Positions 29,220 to 37,857 of a DNA stretch of 64,000 nucleotides are shown here, piece by piece (positions within the stretch are counted from its first letter, which is position 1; the number at the start of each line of letters is the position of its first letter). Made by a program: the position numbers and the translations under genes. Under the pieces are notes generated by a model. That model had not been told where the DNA came from. It saw nothing but the letters and a program-made list of their open reading frames with translations, and did not search any database. Source of the DNA: Streptomyces griseoluteus (GTDB taxonomy: Bacteria; Actinomycetota; Actinomycetes; Streptomycetales; Streptomycetaceae); the NCBI RefSeq assembly GCF_004784465.1, contig NZ_SRRU01000003.1:124001-188000 (forward strand), written 5' to 3'.

Positions 29220-29699
29220 TCAGGCGGTCCGGGAGCCGGAGGACTCGTCGTACCCGTGTATCTGCTCCGACGCGACCGCGCAGAACGCCTCCAGGCCGGT
29301 GAGCAGGGCGCTGCGGTCGCCGGCCGGCATCCGCTCGAGCACCGAGCGCAGCGTCTCCTCGCGCCGGGCGCGCAGGTCCGTGAGGAAGGCGCGGCCCCGG
29401 CTGCTGAGGTACAGGCGCACCTCGCGCCGGTCGGTGCGGCTCACCTCTCGCTCGACGAACCCCGCCGCCTGGAGCCGGTCGCACAGGCGGCTGGTCGAGG
29501 GCGGGGTGGAGGCCAGATGGTCTCCGAGGGTCCGCAGGTTGATGCCCTCCTGGTGCTCGAGAATGAGCAGCACGCGCAACTGGGACGCCGAGGCGGGAGC
29601 CGTGGAGGCCCGGCCCCACAGGACTTCCAGCAATTCCGCGGCCGTGGAGGTCACCCGCGCGACTTCGACGGGTTCGGGGCGGGGGCGGAAGTTCGTCAC
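29220..29699 (-). CDS. MarR-family transcriptional regulator
   Basis: About 159 residues with the MarR winged helix: ASQLRVLLILEHQEGINLRTLGDHL, STSRLCDRLQAAGFVEREVSRTDRREVRLYLSSRG (recognition helix and wing). Ligand unknown. The start is uncertain: GTG at 29699 is chosen over GTG at 29705 because GCGAGAG then has usable spacing. It reads toward the photolyase gene on the same strand, 255 bases away, and a MarR-like operator lies between them. Confidence 0.82.
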   Translation of the reverse strand: MTNFRPRPEPVEVARVTSTAAELLEVLWGRASTAPASASQLRVLLILEHQEGINLRTLGDHLASTPPSTSRLCDRLQAAGFVEREVSRTDRREVRLYLSSRGRAFLTDLRARREETLRSVLERMPAGDRSALLTGLEAFCAVASEQIHGYDESSGSRTA

Positions 29700-29854
29700 G
29701 GTCACACTCTCGCAGGTATGGGGACGACCCACAGCCTACTAGCAGGCAAGACGGTCCGGAATATCCAGGAAGACTGCACGATACGTCCACCACTCGGCCC
29801 ATCACGGGGCGGGCGTGGCGTTCTCACGGGTGAAAGATTGGCATACCTACGATC

Positions 29855-31015
29855 GTGAACAGATTCATGGCTGTCGAGCGGGCGCTGCGCACGGCGCCTC
29901 CTTACGCCCTGGCCGACACCGTCCGCCGGGAGCTGGCCGGGCTCTACGCGGCCGAGGCCGTGGAGTTCCTGCTGGCCGACTACAGCCTCACCATGCTCCA
30001 GCCGGTGACCACCCCGCCGCACGCGCTCCCCCCGGTCTCTCTGCACAACGGCCCGGCGGGCCGTGCCTTCGGCGCCCAGGAACCCTTCCTGGAGAGCCTG
30101 GTCGACGACCGGCTGCGGGTCCACCTGCCCGTCAGCGTGCACGGGGGCCGGCTCGGCGTGCTCACGGTGACCCTGCCCGACTCCGAGGACACCCGCGCGG
30201 CGCTGCCCGAGCTGGCCGAGATCGGCCAGGTGCTGGGGCACGAGGTGCTGGTCGCCGACCGCGAGACCGACCTGTATCTCCAGGCCCGGCGCCAGGACCG
30301 GCTGACCCTGGCCGCGGAGATGCAGTGGCAACTCCTGCCCGGTCACTCGTGCTCCCTGCCCGAGTTCGATCTCGGTGCCCAGCTCGAACCGGCGTACGCC
30401 ATGCACGGCGACAACTACGACTGGTCGTCCACGGCGGACCGGCTCACCCTGTACGTCTCCAACGGCATGGGTGAGGGCATAGAGGCCGCGCTGCTCACCA
30501 ACCTGGCGGTCAACGCGCTGCGCAACGCCCGCCGGGCCGGTATCCCGCTCGCCGACCAGGCGGCGCTGGCGGACCAGGCGGTGTACGCCCAGTACCGGGG
30601 GCACCGCTATCTGTCGGTGCTGATGCTGGACTTCGACCTCGCCACCGGCCGCGCCCAGGTGGTGGACGCCGGGTGCCCGCAGTTGCTCCGGCTGCGCGGT
30701 GGCGCCGTGGAGCACGTCGACTTCGAGGCGCAGTTGCCGCTCGGCATGTTCGAGGAGACCGACTACGTCGCGCAGGAGCTCCAGGTGGAGCCCGGCGACC
30801 GGCTGGTCTTCGTCAGCGACGGCGTGTACACGGTCGCCTCGCCCAAGGGCGAGCCCTACGGGGACGCGGCGCTGACGCGGGCCATCCAGGCCACCCGGCT
30901 GCTCCCGGCCTCGGAGGTGCCCGGAGCGGTGCTGCGCGAGCTGACCGGGCACCGGGGCACGACGGCGCCCGACGACGACGCGCTGGTGGTCTGCCTGGAC
31001 TGGCGCGGCCGCTGA
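29855..31015 (+). CDS. SpoIIE-type PP2C phosphatase with an altered metal site
   Basis: A 386-residue protein with a GAF-like N-terminal half (to about 150) and a SpoIIE/RsbU phosphatase domain (about 155-385). GDNYD and the C-terminal VSDGVYTVA and DDDALVV acidic positions match the family, but the central motif, normally GDVxGKG, is VSNGMGEG, so one metal-binding Asp is Asn. The protein may be weak, inactive or regulatory. Normally such enzymes dephosphorylate STAS anti-anti-sigma factors. GTG start with no clear ribosome-binding site; ATG at 29867 is an alternative. Confidence 0.85.
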   Translation: MNRFMAVERALRTAPPYALADTVRRELAGLYAAEAVEFLLADYSLTMLQPVTTPPHALPPVSLHNGPAGRAFGAQEPFLESLVDDRLRVHLPVSVHGGRLGVLTVTLPDSEDTRAALPELAEIGQVLGHEVLVADRETDLYLQARRQDRLTLAAEMQWQLLPGHSCSLPEFDLGAQLEPAYAMHGDNYDWSSTADRLTLYVSNGMGEGIEAALLTNLAVNALRNARRAGIPLADQAALADQAVYAQYRGHRYLSVLMLDFDLATGRAQVVDAGCPQLLRLRGGAVEHVDFEAQLPLGMFEETDYVAQELQVEPGDRLVFVSDGVYTVASPKGEPYGDAALTRAIQATRLLPASEVPGAVLRELTGHRGTTAPDDDALVVCLDWRGR

Positions 31016-31038
31016 GGGCCCCCTGTCCCGCCGTCTCC

Positions 31039-31094
31039 GACACCGGCCCGGTGCGGCCGCCGTCACCGCGCGGCGGCCGCACCGGGCCGGTGTC
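31039..31094. terminator. 24-bp perfect hairpin, bidirectional terminator
   Basis: Positions 31039-31062 pair perfectly with 31071-31094, leaving an 8-nt loop, in the 79-base gap between convergent genes. This is the longest perfect inverted repeat found in the window. No long T-run follows. Confidence 0.85.
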
Positions 31095-31997
31095 CTATTC
31101 CACGAGGCGCAGCGAGCGGCGGGCCGGGGCCGCGCGCAGTTCCTCGGCGGCCACCGGCGCCCCCGTGTCCGCGTCGACGTAACTGACGCGGATCACCGGG
31201 TCTCCGGGCGTGTCGCGGCCGGCGGTGGCGTCCAGGGCGAACAGGACCGCCACCGGCCGGGCCGCCTCGCCCTCGCCGTGGACGCCGGAGTAGTGCAGGA
31301 CGCGCCAGCCGTCGCTGTCCCAGTGGTCCAGCAGCGCGGAGCGCACCACGGGTGACGTGGTGTGCCAGGCCAGGGAGTTCTCCAGCAGTTCGACGCTGGC
31401 GGCCACCGGGACCTGCCGTGCCCCGCCGCGGCCGGTCAGCGGGTGGCCGAACACGCGCAGCCGGGTTCGGCGCAGGGGCAGCAGCAGCCGGCGGTCCAGG
31501 TCCGCCGAGAGGGCGAACAGGACCAGTGCGCCCACGGCCAGCACGACGGCCGAGGCCACCGGCCGGTCCCCGAGCGCGTCCCACCAGGTGCGGTGCGCCC
31601 CGGCCGCCGTGAGCCCGCCGGCCAGGACGAGCGCGGCGCGGGCGAAGGAACGGCCGGTGACCGGCGTGTCCTCGCTCGCGGAGCAGCCGCAGGACGCCTG
31701 AGGGGCCCGCGCCCGGCCGTAGCCGAGATAGCCGAGGAACCCGGCCCCGAGGACGGCGGTGGCCGCCCCTGGCAGCGCGCTGCCGGGGGCCGCGAGCAGG
31801 GCCCCGGCCAGGAGCAGCTCGGCCCACCCGGTGGCCCGCAGCACCAGGACGGCCCGCTCACTGCTGCTGAGCAGGCGGGCCAGGGCGGTCTTCGGCGCCG
31901 TACGGACGACGTCCGGGCCGAGGGCCTTGGTCGCGCCGGTCCAGGCGAGCAGTCCGGCGAGGAGGAGCGGGAGGAGTCCCGTGGTCAGTGACAGCAT
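31095..31997 (-). CDS. MauE/DoxX-like integral membrane protein
   Basis: A 300-residue protein with about four to five hydrophobic segments in the first 170 residues (LLPLLLAGLLAWTGATKAL; AELLLAGALLAAP; LGAGFLGYLGYG; LVLAGGLTAAG) and a soluble C-terminal half. A short ASCGCSASEDTPVTGRS loop with a Cys pair is typical of MauE-like proteins, thought to help disulphide formation. It is the last gene of a three-gene operon with a Tat-exported protein and a 16-cysteine protein, so a role in cysteine oxidation of that partner is a fair inference. The C-terminal half matches no family I recognise. Confidence 0.8.
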   Translation of the reverse strand: MLSLTTGLLPLLLAGLLAWTGATKALGPDVVRTAPKTALARLLSSSERAVLVLRATGWAELLLAGALLAAPGSALPGAATAVLGAGFLGYLGYGRARAPQASCGCSASEDTPVTGRSFARAALVLAGGLTAAGAHRTWWDALGDRPVASAVVLAVGALVLFALSADLDRRLLLPLRRTRLRVFGHPLTGRGGARQVPVAASVELLENSLAWHTTSPVVRSALLDHWDSDGWRVLHYSGVHGEGEAARPVAVLFALDATAGRDTPGDPVIRVSYVDADTGAPVAAEELRAAPARRSLRLVE

Positions 31998-32020
31998 CTG
32001 CGCCTTCCCCAATGTCCGCT

Positions 32021-32644
32021 TCAGTGCCCGACGGAGATACGGACGACGTCCACGGAGTCGTCGGACGGCCGCCAGGCGCCCAGCACTTGGGCGCTCTGCC
32101 CGATGCGCAGCCGGGACAGGTCGGAGGTGAGCCCGCGCCCGGCGTAGGAGGCGCCGGTGTCGGCGAGGATGTTGCCGACGACCTCGTGCTGTCCGTGGGC
32201 GAGGTGGACCCGGTTCTTCGCGATGCCCCGGATCGTGGTGTCGAGGTTGACGATGTTGACCCAGACCGCGTCGGCGGCCACCGTGCCGTCGGGCATGGGG
32301 ACGCCGCGCGCGTAGAGGCCGTCGCCGACCTCGATGACGTCGGCGGTGGTGGGCCGGACCTTCCACACGCTGGTGACATTGGTCATCTGCACGCGCGCGT
32401 GGCCGCCGCTGGAACCCGCCACCTCCAGCACGCTGCCGGTGATGCCGGTGATTCTGCCCTCCACGAAGGAGGACCTGGCGATGGCCGGGTCGAGGGAGGG
32501 CTCGGCGGCGAAGGCCGCGTCGGCGTCGAGTCCGCCGAGCGCGCTCGCCCCGACGATGGTCGCTCCGCCGAGGGCGGCGGCGGTGAGGAAGCGGCGGCGG
32601 CGCATCCCCTCGGACGGCACTCCCGTGGTGTTCCGTGCGTTCAT
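32021..32644 (-). CDS. Tat-exported protein of unknown function (DUF5666-like beta fold)
   Basis: A 207-residue protein with a twin-arginine signal peptide, MRRRRFLTAAALGGATIVG, with a likely cleavage after an AFA motif near residue 46. The mature part has repeated short beta strands (GRITGITGSVLEVAG; DGTVAADAVWVNIVNLDT; LRIGQSAQVLGAW) as in DUF5666-type domains. No enzyme motif is visible. ATG with GAGGAGG upstream. It lies between the MauE-like and Cys-rich genes, 23 and 11 bases away, so the three are one operon. Confidence 0.8.
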   Translation of the reverse strand: MNARNTTGVPSEGMRRRRFLTAAALGGATIVGASALGGLDADAAFAAEPSLDPAIARSSFVEGRITGITGSVLEVAGSSGGHARVQMTNVTSVWKVRPTTADVIEVGDGLYARGVPMPDGTVAADAVWVNIVNLDTTIRGIAKNRVHLAHGQHEVVGNILADTGASYAGRGLTSDLSRLRIGQSAQVLGAWRPSDDSVDVVRISVGH

Positions 32645-32655
32645 GTCGGGCCTCC

Positions 32656-33078
32656 TCACTCGTAGATGTAGACGGGGAGCTTGCCGGAGCTGAGGTTGCC
32701 GATCGCCGAGAAGGCGGCCGGGGTCAGGTCGAGCACGCGGTTGGTGCGGCAGGCGCCGTTGCAGCAGGTCGCCTCGCCGCACCAGTCCTTGGTGCGGGGG
32801 CCGCAGTCGGTGATGGTGATGCACACCGTCGCGCCGGAGCACTGGTGGCGGACGTTCATCACCGAACCGCAGCCGCGCCGGGGGATGTTCTCGCCGCAGA
32901 GGTCGGGGCGGGTGATGCTGAAGCACGCCGCGGAGGCGTTGGGCCAGGCGCCGTGGTGCGCGCTGGACTGGCAGTTGCCGCAGGCGCCGCCGCCGGCGCT
33001 GCCGCAGGGCCCCCATGAGTTGCCGCAGCAGAACCAACTGGTCTCACCGGCCCAGAGGCTGGTCGATCCGCAAGCCAT
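32656..33078 (-). CDS. Cysteine-rich double-psi beta-barrel protein
   Basis: A 140-residue protein with 16 cysteines. The second half (VMNVRHQCSGATVCITITDCGP, then VLDLTPAAFSAIGNLSSGKLPVYIYE) follows the double-psi beta-barrel of RlpA, expansin and barwin proteins, including the ITITDCGP Asp strand. The first half is Gly/Cys/Trp-rich. There is no N-terminal signal peptide, odd for a disulphide-type protein; export with a partner or an intracellular metal role is possible. ATG after GGGAGGA. First gene of the three-gene operon. Confidence 0.8.
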   Translation of the reverse strand: MACGSTSLWAGETSWFCCGNSWGPCGSAGGGACGNCQSSAHHGAWPNASAACFSITRPDLCGENIPRRGCGSVMNVRHQCSGATVCITITDCGPRTKDWCGEATCCNGACRTNRVLDLTPAAFSAIGNLSSGKLPVYIYE

Positions 33079-33264
33079 CGTGCAGTCCTCCCTGATTGCA
33101 GGTACATGACAAAACCTGGACTGGGTGGAGCGATGGAGCGCTTTCATGATGCACGCGTCTACGCGGGTTGCATAGAGCACGTGCGCGACCTCCCACCGTG
33201 ATGTATCCAGGCTGAAACCACCCTGGACTGTGACGTGGTGGACCCCGTACGGCACCATGGCCTC

Positions 33265-33651
33265 ATGGTGAACGGCGGTCAGAGGTTTGAGGAAGTGATC
33301 CCCCCGGCGGTGGCGTACTCGCGGGCCGACGGAGAGCTGTGGGTCATCGGCCTGCGGGGGCACCTCGACCCCGAGGAACTGGACACGGTGGAGGACGCCA
33401 CCGAGGACGCCCTGGTCCGCTGGACCGGGCCGCTCGTGTTCGACCTGCGGGAAGTCGGCTTCTGCGACTCGTCGCTGCTCAACCATCTGCTGCGTACGGC
33501 GCGGCGCCGGGATGTCGGCATCTTCGGCGGGGACGTCACCGTACGGCGCCTGCTCGAACTCACCGGGGCGGACAGTCTGCTGCCCTCGCATCCCGACCTG
33601 GAGTCGGCGCGTGCCGCCCTGTCCACGCTGCCGCGGCAGGCGCGGCCGTGA
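33265..33651 (+). CDS. STAS-domain anti-sigma factor antagonist
   Basis: About 128 residues, a single STAS domain: VIGLRGHLDPEEL, LVFDLREVGFCDSSLLNHLLRTARRR around the phospho-acceptor serine, then VRRLLELTGADSLLP. Such proteins bind HATPase anti-sigma kinases and are switched by phosphorylation. Starts at 33235, 33238 (GTG) or 33265 (ATG) are all possible; none has a clear ribosome-binding site, and domain length favours 33265. An HATPase gene follows 80 bases downstream. Confidence 0.82.
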   Translation: MVNGGQRFEEVIPPAVAYSRADGELWVIGLRGHLDPEELDTVEDATEDALVRWTGPLVFDLREVGFCDSSLLNHLLRTARRRDVGIFGGDVTVRRLLELTGADSLLPSHPDLESARAALSTLPRQARP

Positions 33652-33731
33652 GCGGCTCGGTCCCCCTCACCGGCGTGTACCGTCAGGGCGGGGGCACGCG
33701 CAGGGAAAGCACGCCCGCGCGAAAGGGGCTC

Positions 33732-34133
33732 ATGTTCACCGCACACTCCCAGGCATCGTCACCGGCCGACGCCCGTCGGCTCGCGGCGGCGTACCTGGAT
33801 GCGCACTGTCCGGGCGCGGACGCGGAGGCGGTGCAGATCGTCGTGAGCGAGCTGGTCACCAACGCCGTCCGGCACACCCCCGACGGCACCTGGTCGCTCG
33901 TCCTCAGACTGGAGGAGGGGCAGCTCATCCTGGAGATCACCGACGACAGCCCCGAGCTGCCGACCCCGCGCCCGAATCCGCCCCTGGACGGCCGAGGGGG
34001 CCTGGGCCTCGGGCTGGTGGAGAAGCTCAGCGACCACACCGCCGTCGCGCCCACCGCACGGGGCAAGACGATCACCGCATGGTGGAAGCTCCCCACCGGT
34101 GACCAGGCGGAGCGGCCGGCTTCGGAGCGCTGA
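33732..34133 (+). CDS. RsbW-like HATPase (anti-sigma kinase type)
   Basis: A 133-residue GHKL ATPase domain alone: the N box VVSELVTNAVRH, then ITDDSPELP and GGLGLGLVEKLSD (G boxes). Such Streptomyces proteins are anti-sigma kinases or phosphorylate STAS proteins. ATG after AAAGGGG. Follows the STAS gene on the same strand, probably its partner. Confidence 0.88.
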   Translation: MFTAHSQASSPADARRLAAAYLDAHCPGADAEAVQIVVSELVTNAVRHTPDGTWSLVLRLEEGQLILEITDDSPELPTPRPNPPLDGRGGLGLGLVEKLSDHTAVAPTARGKTITAWWKLPTGDQAERPASER

Positions 34134-34137
34134 CGCT

Positions 34138-34557
34138 CTAGGACGAGGTGGACTCGGCCTCGCCGGGGAGTTCCCCGGCCGGCCCGACGGGCTCCGCGGT
34201 GCCGTCCGGGCCGGCCGTGAGGTACTCGGCGGTGCCGGTGAGCGCCAGCATCCGGGTCAGCTGCACCGGCCGGTGCCGCAGGTGCAGGGTGACGCCCGCC
34301 GGATGGGTCCGGCGCCGCAGCGTGAGCAGGGCGGACAGCCCGCTGGAGTCGAGCAGGCGCAGGCCCGAGCAGTTCATGTGCATCTCCCGCAGCGCCGGGC
34401 CGTGCTCCAGGACGTGCGCGTCCAGCGTCCGGTTCACGGCGTCGAGGAACTCGTCCGCGGACTCGAAGTCCAGGACTCCCTGGAGCGTCAGCCGTATCGA
34501 GCGCGAGTCGATGGCCTCGACGGTGACGGAGAAGCCGACGGGCTGGTGGAGGGTCAT
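34138..34557 (-). CDS. STAS-domain anti-sigma factor antagonist
   Basis: A 139-residue STAS protein: SIRLTLQGVLDFESADEFLDAV, then MHMNCSGLRLLDSSGLSALLTLRRR, where LLDSSGLSAL carries the phospho-serine, and VQLTRMLALTG. It closes a minus-strand set with a SpoIIE phosphatase and a cobalamin-binding protein, four bases after the latter, so it is the likely target of that phosphatase. Confidence 0.88.
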   Translation of the reverse strand: MTLHQPVGFSVTVEAIDSRSIRLTLQGVLDFESADEFLDAVNRTLDAHVLEHGPALREMHMNCSGLRLLDSSGLSALLTLRRRTHPAGVTLHLRHRPVQLTRMLALTGTAEYLTAGPDGTAEPVGPAGELPGEAESTSS

Positions 34558-34561
34558 GCGG

Positions 34562-35653
34562 TCATTCCTGGGCCGGGCTGGGTCGGGTGGTGGGCGTCGC
34601 GGGGAGGGCCTCGGCGGCCGCCTTCAGGAAGCCGAGGGCGCGGGGGAAGTCGTGCAACTCCCCCGCCAATATCTCCAGTCCGGTCCGCAGGCTGTGCGGG
34701 GGCACGCGGCGGGCCTTGAGGATCTCCGCGGTCCACGTGATGAAGCCGGTGAACAGCTCCGGGTCGTCAACGTAGAGGGCGGTGGCCAGGAAGTCCACGA
34801 TGTGCGCGAGGTCCTCGGCGGTGCGCTCGCGCTGCGCCTCGGTGTACGCGCGCATGCCGGGCCAGCGTGCCTCCAGCTCCGCGAGGCCCTGCCGGACCAG
34901 GGCGGAACGGTTGCCCTTGATCAGGGTGTACTCCTGGTCCGCGAGGTGGGGCAGGTCGTCGACCTGCTGCCGCGGCGTCGGCCCGGGGCGGATCAGACCG
35001 TCGGCCAGCAGACCGGCGGCCGCCCGGGCGTCGGGGGCCCAGGCGTCGGCGCCGATGAGACGGGCGTAGCGGCCGTCCGCGCCGAAGGCCGCGCCACCGA
35101 CCATGACGGGGATGCCGATGGACTGCACGGCCGTCACCGCGGTGTGCGCGCTCGGCAGGTGCAGGGGCAGCGAGGCCGACAGCAGCGTGGCCGCCGGGTT
35201 GGTCGCGTGCAGGTGGGCGATCAGATGCGGGGTGGTGGTGTGGGCACCCAGGAAGTCCACCTGCCAGCCGCGCCCGGTGAGCACCTCGGCGAGCAGCCGG
35301 GCCGGAAGCACGTGCCATTCGCCGTCGACGCACGCGACCGTGATGCGCGGTCTGTCCGGCATGCCGGCCGGTGCCGGCACCCGGTGGGCGAGGGCGGCGA
35401 TGACCCGGTCGATGATCGCGGTGGCGGCGTGCTCCTCGGCGACGCTGATCCGGTCGGCGGCCCATTCCGTGCCGACCCGGCGCTGGACCCCGCCGAGCAC
35501 CTCCAGCAGCAGGCTCTCCCGGCCCACTCCGGCGTCGGCCGCCGCGAACACCTCGCGTACGGCGGCCGACTCGTCCTTGGCGATCACGGCCGTCCACAGC
35601 CGCTCCGACACTTCCGCGCGCTCCTGGACCGCCGCGCCGGTATCGGTGGTCAT
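34562..35653 (-). CDS. Cobalamin-binding-domain protein in a partner-switch operon
   Basis: A 363-residue protein. Residues about 10-95 are the helical B12-binding-2 module (RRVGTEWAADRISVAEEHAAT), and 100-230 the Rossmann-like B12 domain, with DGEWHVLPARLLAEVLTGRGWQVDFLGA in place of the classical DxHxxG: the His is kept. The C-terminal 120 residues are helical (YTLIKGNRSALVRQGLAELEARWPG) and unassigned. Such proteins act as light or cobalamin sensors. The 4-base overlap with the SpoIIE gene and the STAS gene after it suggest that it feeds a light or B12 signal into a partner switch. Confidence 0.85.
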   Translation of the reverse strand: MTTDTGAAVQERAEVSERLWTAVIAKDESAAVREVFAAADAGVGRESLLLEVLGGVQRRVGTEWAADRISVAEEHAATAIIDRVIAALAHRVPAPAGMPDRPRITVACVDGEWHVLPARLLAEVLTGRGWQVDFLGAHTTTPHLIAHLHATNPAATLLSASLPLHLPSAHTAVTAVQSIGIPVMVGGAAFGADGRYARLIGADAWAPDARAAAGLLADGLIRPGPTPRQQVDDLPHLADQEYTLIKGNRSALVRQGLAELEARWPGMRAYTEAQRERTAEDLAHIVDFLATALYVDDPELFTGFITWTAEILKARRVPPHSLRTGLEILAGELHDFPRALGFLKAAAEALPATPTTRPSPAQE

Positions 35654-37329
35654 CGGCGGACCCCCGCCTTGGGCCGGGCCGCGGTGGCGTGGTGGCCGTC
35701 GACGGAGTGCAGGGCGCCGTGGCCGCCCGCCGGGTTGGTGATGGCGAGGGTGGCCATGTCGTCGTGCCGGCCACCTCCCAGCCACTGGGCCGCCAGCATC
35801 TGCACTCGTTCCACCACCGCTTCCGCGGGCATCCGGGCACACGGGCCGAGGGCCGCCCGCAGCCGCTCCTCGCCGAAGAACTGGTCGCCCAGCGGGCCGC
35901 CGGAGGCTTCGGTGATCCCGTCCGTGTAGAGCAGGCAAGTCTCCCCCGGCGCCAGCGACACATGGGCGGTGCGCGCGGTGACGGCGGGCATGGCGCCCAC
36001 GAGCTGCCCCTGGGTCGGAGCCTCCTCCACCCGGCCGTCGCTTCTGATGATCAGCGGCGGCAGGTGTCCGGCGCTGGTCAGCCGGAGCCGGACGTGGCCG
36101 GCACGGCGGGTGACGGAGGCCAGTACCAGGGTGGCGAACCGGGTGTGGTGGGAGTTGAGCAGCGCGCCGTTGAGCAGGGAGAGCACCTGCTGGTGGTCCC
36201 CGGACAGCGGCAGCAGCGCCTGCAGGACGCTGCGGATCTTGCCGGTGAGCACGGCGGCCTCCAGCCCCTTGCCCGCGACGTCGCCGAGGACGACGAACGT
36301 CTCCTCGCCGGCGTCCGTACCAGGGTGGACGTCATAGAAGTCGCCGCCCACCCGCTCGTGGTCCCGTGCCGCCCGGTAGGCACCCGCGTACTCGACACCG
36401 TGGACGCGCTCCAGGCGCGGCGGCAGGAGATCACGCATCAGGGTGGTGGTGATCGAGCGCTGTTCCGCGTACAGGCGCGCGGCCGAGAGCGCCACACCGG
36501 CCCGCGCCGCGAAGAGCCGCGCGAAGACCTCCTCACCGTCCGTGAACGCCTGGTGTGTGCTGGAGCGCAGCAGGATCAGTACACCGGCGGGCACGCCGTG
36601 GCCCGGCAGCGGGGTGACTATGACCGAGCCGATCGGGCCGTCGAAGCCCTCGGGGACCGCCCAGTCGGGCAGCTCGGCCGGATCGATCCAGCGCGCGGGG
36701 ACCGGCGGGAAGCCCTGGAGGGCCTCCGCGAGCCCGGCGACCGAGCGCGGCTCGACCGGGAGCATGGTCTGGGTGACCTCGCCGTCCGCCCGCGCGTAGG
36801 TCAGCTGGTGGCGGCGCCCCTGGGCGGGGGCGACGATGATCGCCGCGTCCGCGAGGTGGCCCGCGGCCATCCGCGCGGTGACCGTCATGCACCGCTCGAC
36901 GTTCAGCGAGGACAGCAGGGCGCTGGAGACCTCGGCGAGCAGGGCGGCACGCTCCCGCTCGCCGCGCAGTGCCTGCTCGGCGAGGCGGCGGTCGGTGTCC
37001 TCCAGCAGCCACCACACGACGGTGCCGTCGTCGCAGGAGGAGGGGTACGCCTCGAAGCTGCGGCCCGCCACCTCGCCCGAGACGGCGTCCGCCGGGGTGC
37101 CCGCCTGGCGCAGCGCGCGGTCGGCGGCGGCCAGCCAGGCCGGCATGGCAGCCGACGTGACAAAGTCCCCTGGCACAAGCGGTATCAGGCGGCGTGCCGC
37201 CTCGTTCGTCTCGATCAGGGCCCCATCGGCGTCGACCACCAGCACGGGACAGGGGGCGCTGTCCCACGCCGTGGCGACGCCGACACCACCGGTCTGCGGA
37301 CTATCGGGTGTACCCGGGGAAAGAATCAC
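35650..37329 (-). CDS. SpoIIE-type phosphatase with PAS and GAF domains
   Basis: A 559-residue sensor phosphatase: PAS-like (about 20-115, CPVLVVDADGALIETNEAARRL), GAF (about 135-295), and a SpoIIE PP2C domain (about 320-530) with the full motif set VGGDFYDVHP, VVLGDVAGKGLEAAVL, LLYTDGITEA and DDMATLAI. It should dephosphorylate a STAS protein, most simply the one two genes downstream. GTG at 37329 is taken as start from domain limits, with no obvious ribosome-binding site. Confidence 0.88.
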   Translation of the reverse strand: MILSPGTPDSPQTGGVGVATAWDSAPCPVLVVDADGALIETNEAARRLIPLVPGDFVTSAAMPAWLAAADRALRQAGTPADAVSGEVAGRSFEAYPSSCDDGTVVWWLLEDTDRRLAEQALRGERERAALLAEVSSALLSSLNVERCMTVTARMAAGHLADAAIIVAPAQGRRHQLTYARADGEVTQTMLPVEPRSVAGLAEALQGFPPVPARWIDPAELPDWAVPEGFDGPIGSVIVTPLPGHGVPAGVLILLRSSTHQAFTDGEEVFARLFAARAGVALSAARLYAEQRSITTTLMRDLLPPRLERVHGVEYAGAYRAARDHERVGGDFYDVHPGTDAGEETFVVLGDVAGKGLEAAVLTGKIRSVLQALLPLSGDHQQVLSLLNGALLNSHHTRFATLVLASVTRRAGHVRLRLTSAGHLPPLIIRSDGRVEEAPTQGQLVGAMPAVTARTAHVSLAPGETCLLYTDGITEASGGPLGDQFFGEERLRAALGPCARMPAEAVVERVQMLAAQWLGGGRHDDMATLAITNPAGGHGALHSVDGHHATAARPKAGVRR

Positions 37330-37507
37330 AGTCGGGGAGCGCGAGCGTGCGCTCCACCACCTCTCAGTCGATCGAGAACGTTTACCGATGACAACGGTCT
37401 CGCATCCACCGGCCACGTGCAACGCCCGACAGATTTCCACACGTATTCGACACACACAACCCAAATCGCCCTCCTTGACGGGCCGACCGCGCCGTGTGCG
37501 GCGGAGT

Positions 37508-37735
37508 TCAGGCGGGCAGGAGGGAGTCGTCCTGCGGGCGCGCGCCGGGCAGCCGGTGCCGGGCGGCGATCAGCGCCGCGTCGATGTCGCGGGTGCCGGT
37601 GGCGACGCACAGGGTGTACGCGATGTCGTCCATCCGCTGCCGCACTTCGGCGCTGCCCTCCTCGGCGTGCAGGATGCGCAGCGCGTCGTACTGCTCGATC
37701 AGGTTCTGCAGCACGGCGGGGTGGGCCATCAGCAT
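37508..37735 (-). CDS. DUF5133 family small protein
   Basis: A 75-residue protein, LMAHPAVLQNLIEQYDALRILHAEEG and RMDDIAYTLCVATGTRDIDAALIAARH, matching the Streptomyces DUF5133 family. The fold is helical and the function unknown; relatives often lie beside stress or ANTAR-type genes. ATG at 37735 with GGGAGAA upstream. It stands alone between the SpoIIE and PPOX genes. Confidence 0.8.
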   Translation of the reverse strand: MLMAHPAVLQNLIEQYDALRILHAEEGSAEVRQRMDDIAYTLCVATGTRDIDAALIAARHRLPGARPQDDSLLPA

Positions 37736-37857
37736 CTCGGGTTCTCCCTCTGACCAGCTATCACATGGGTCGTACACGGACCCGGTTACCCTGGGCCCTC
37801 TCAAACACACCTGCGCTTCTTCACCCGATCGACCCCCTACCTGCCGGAGATCTCCCC

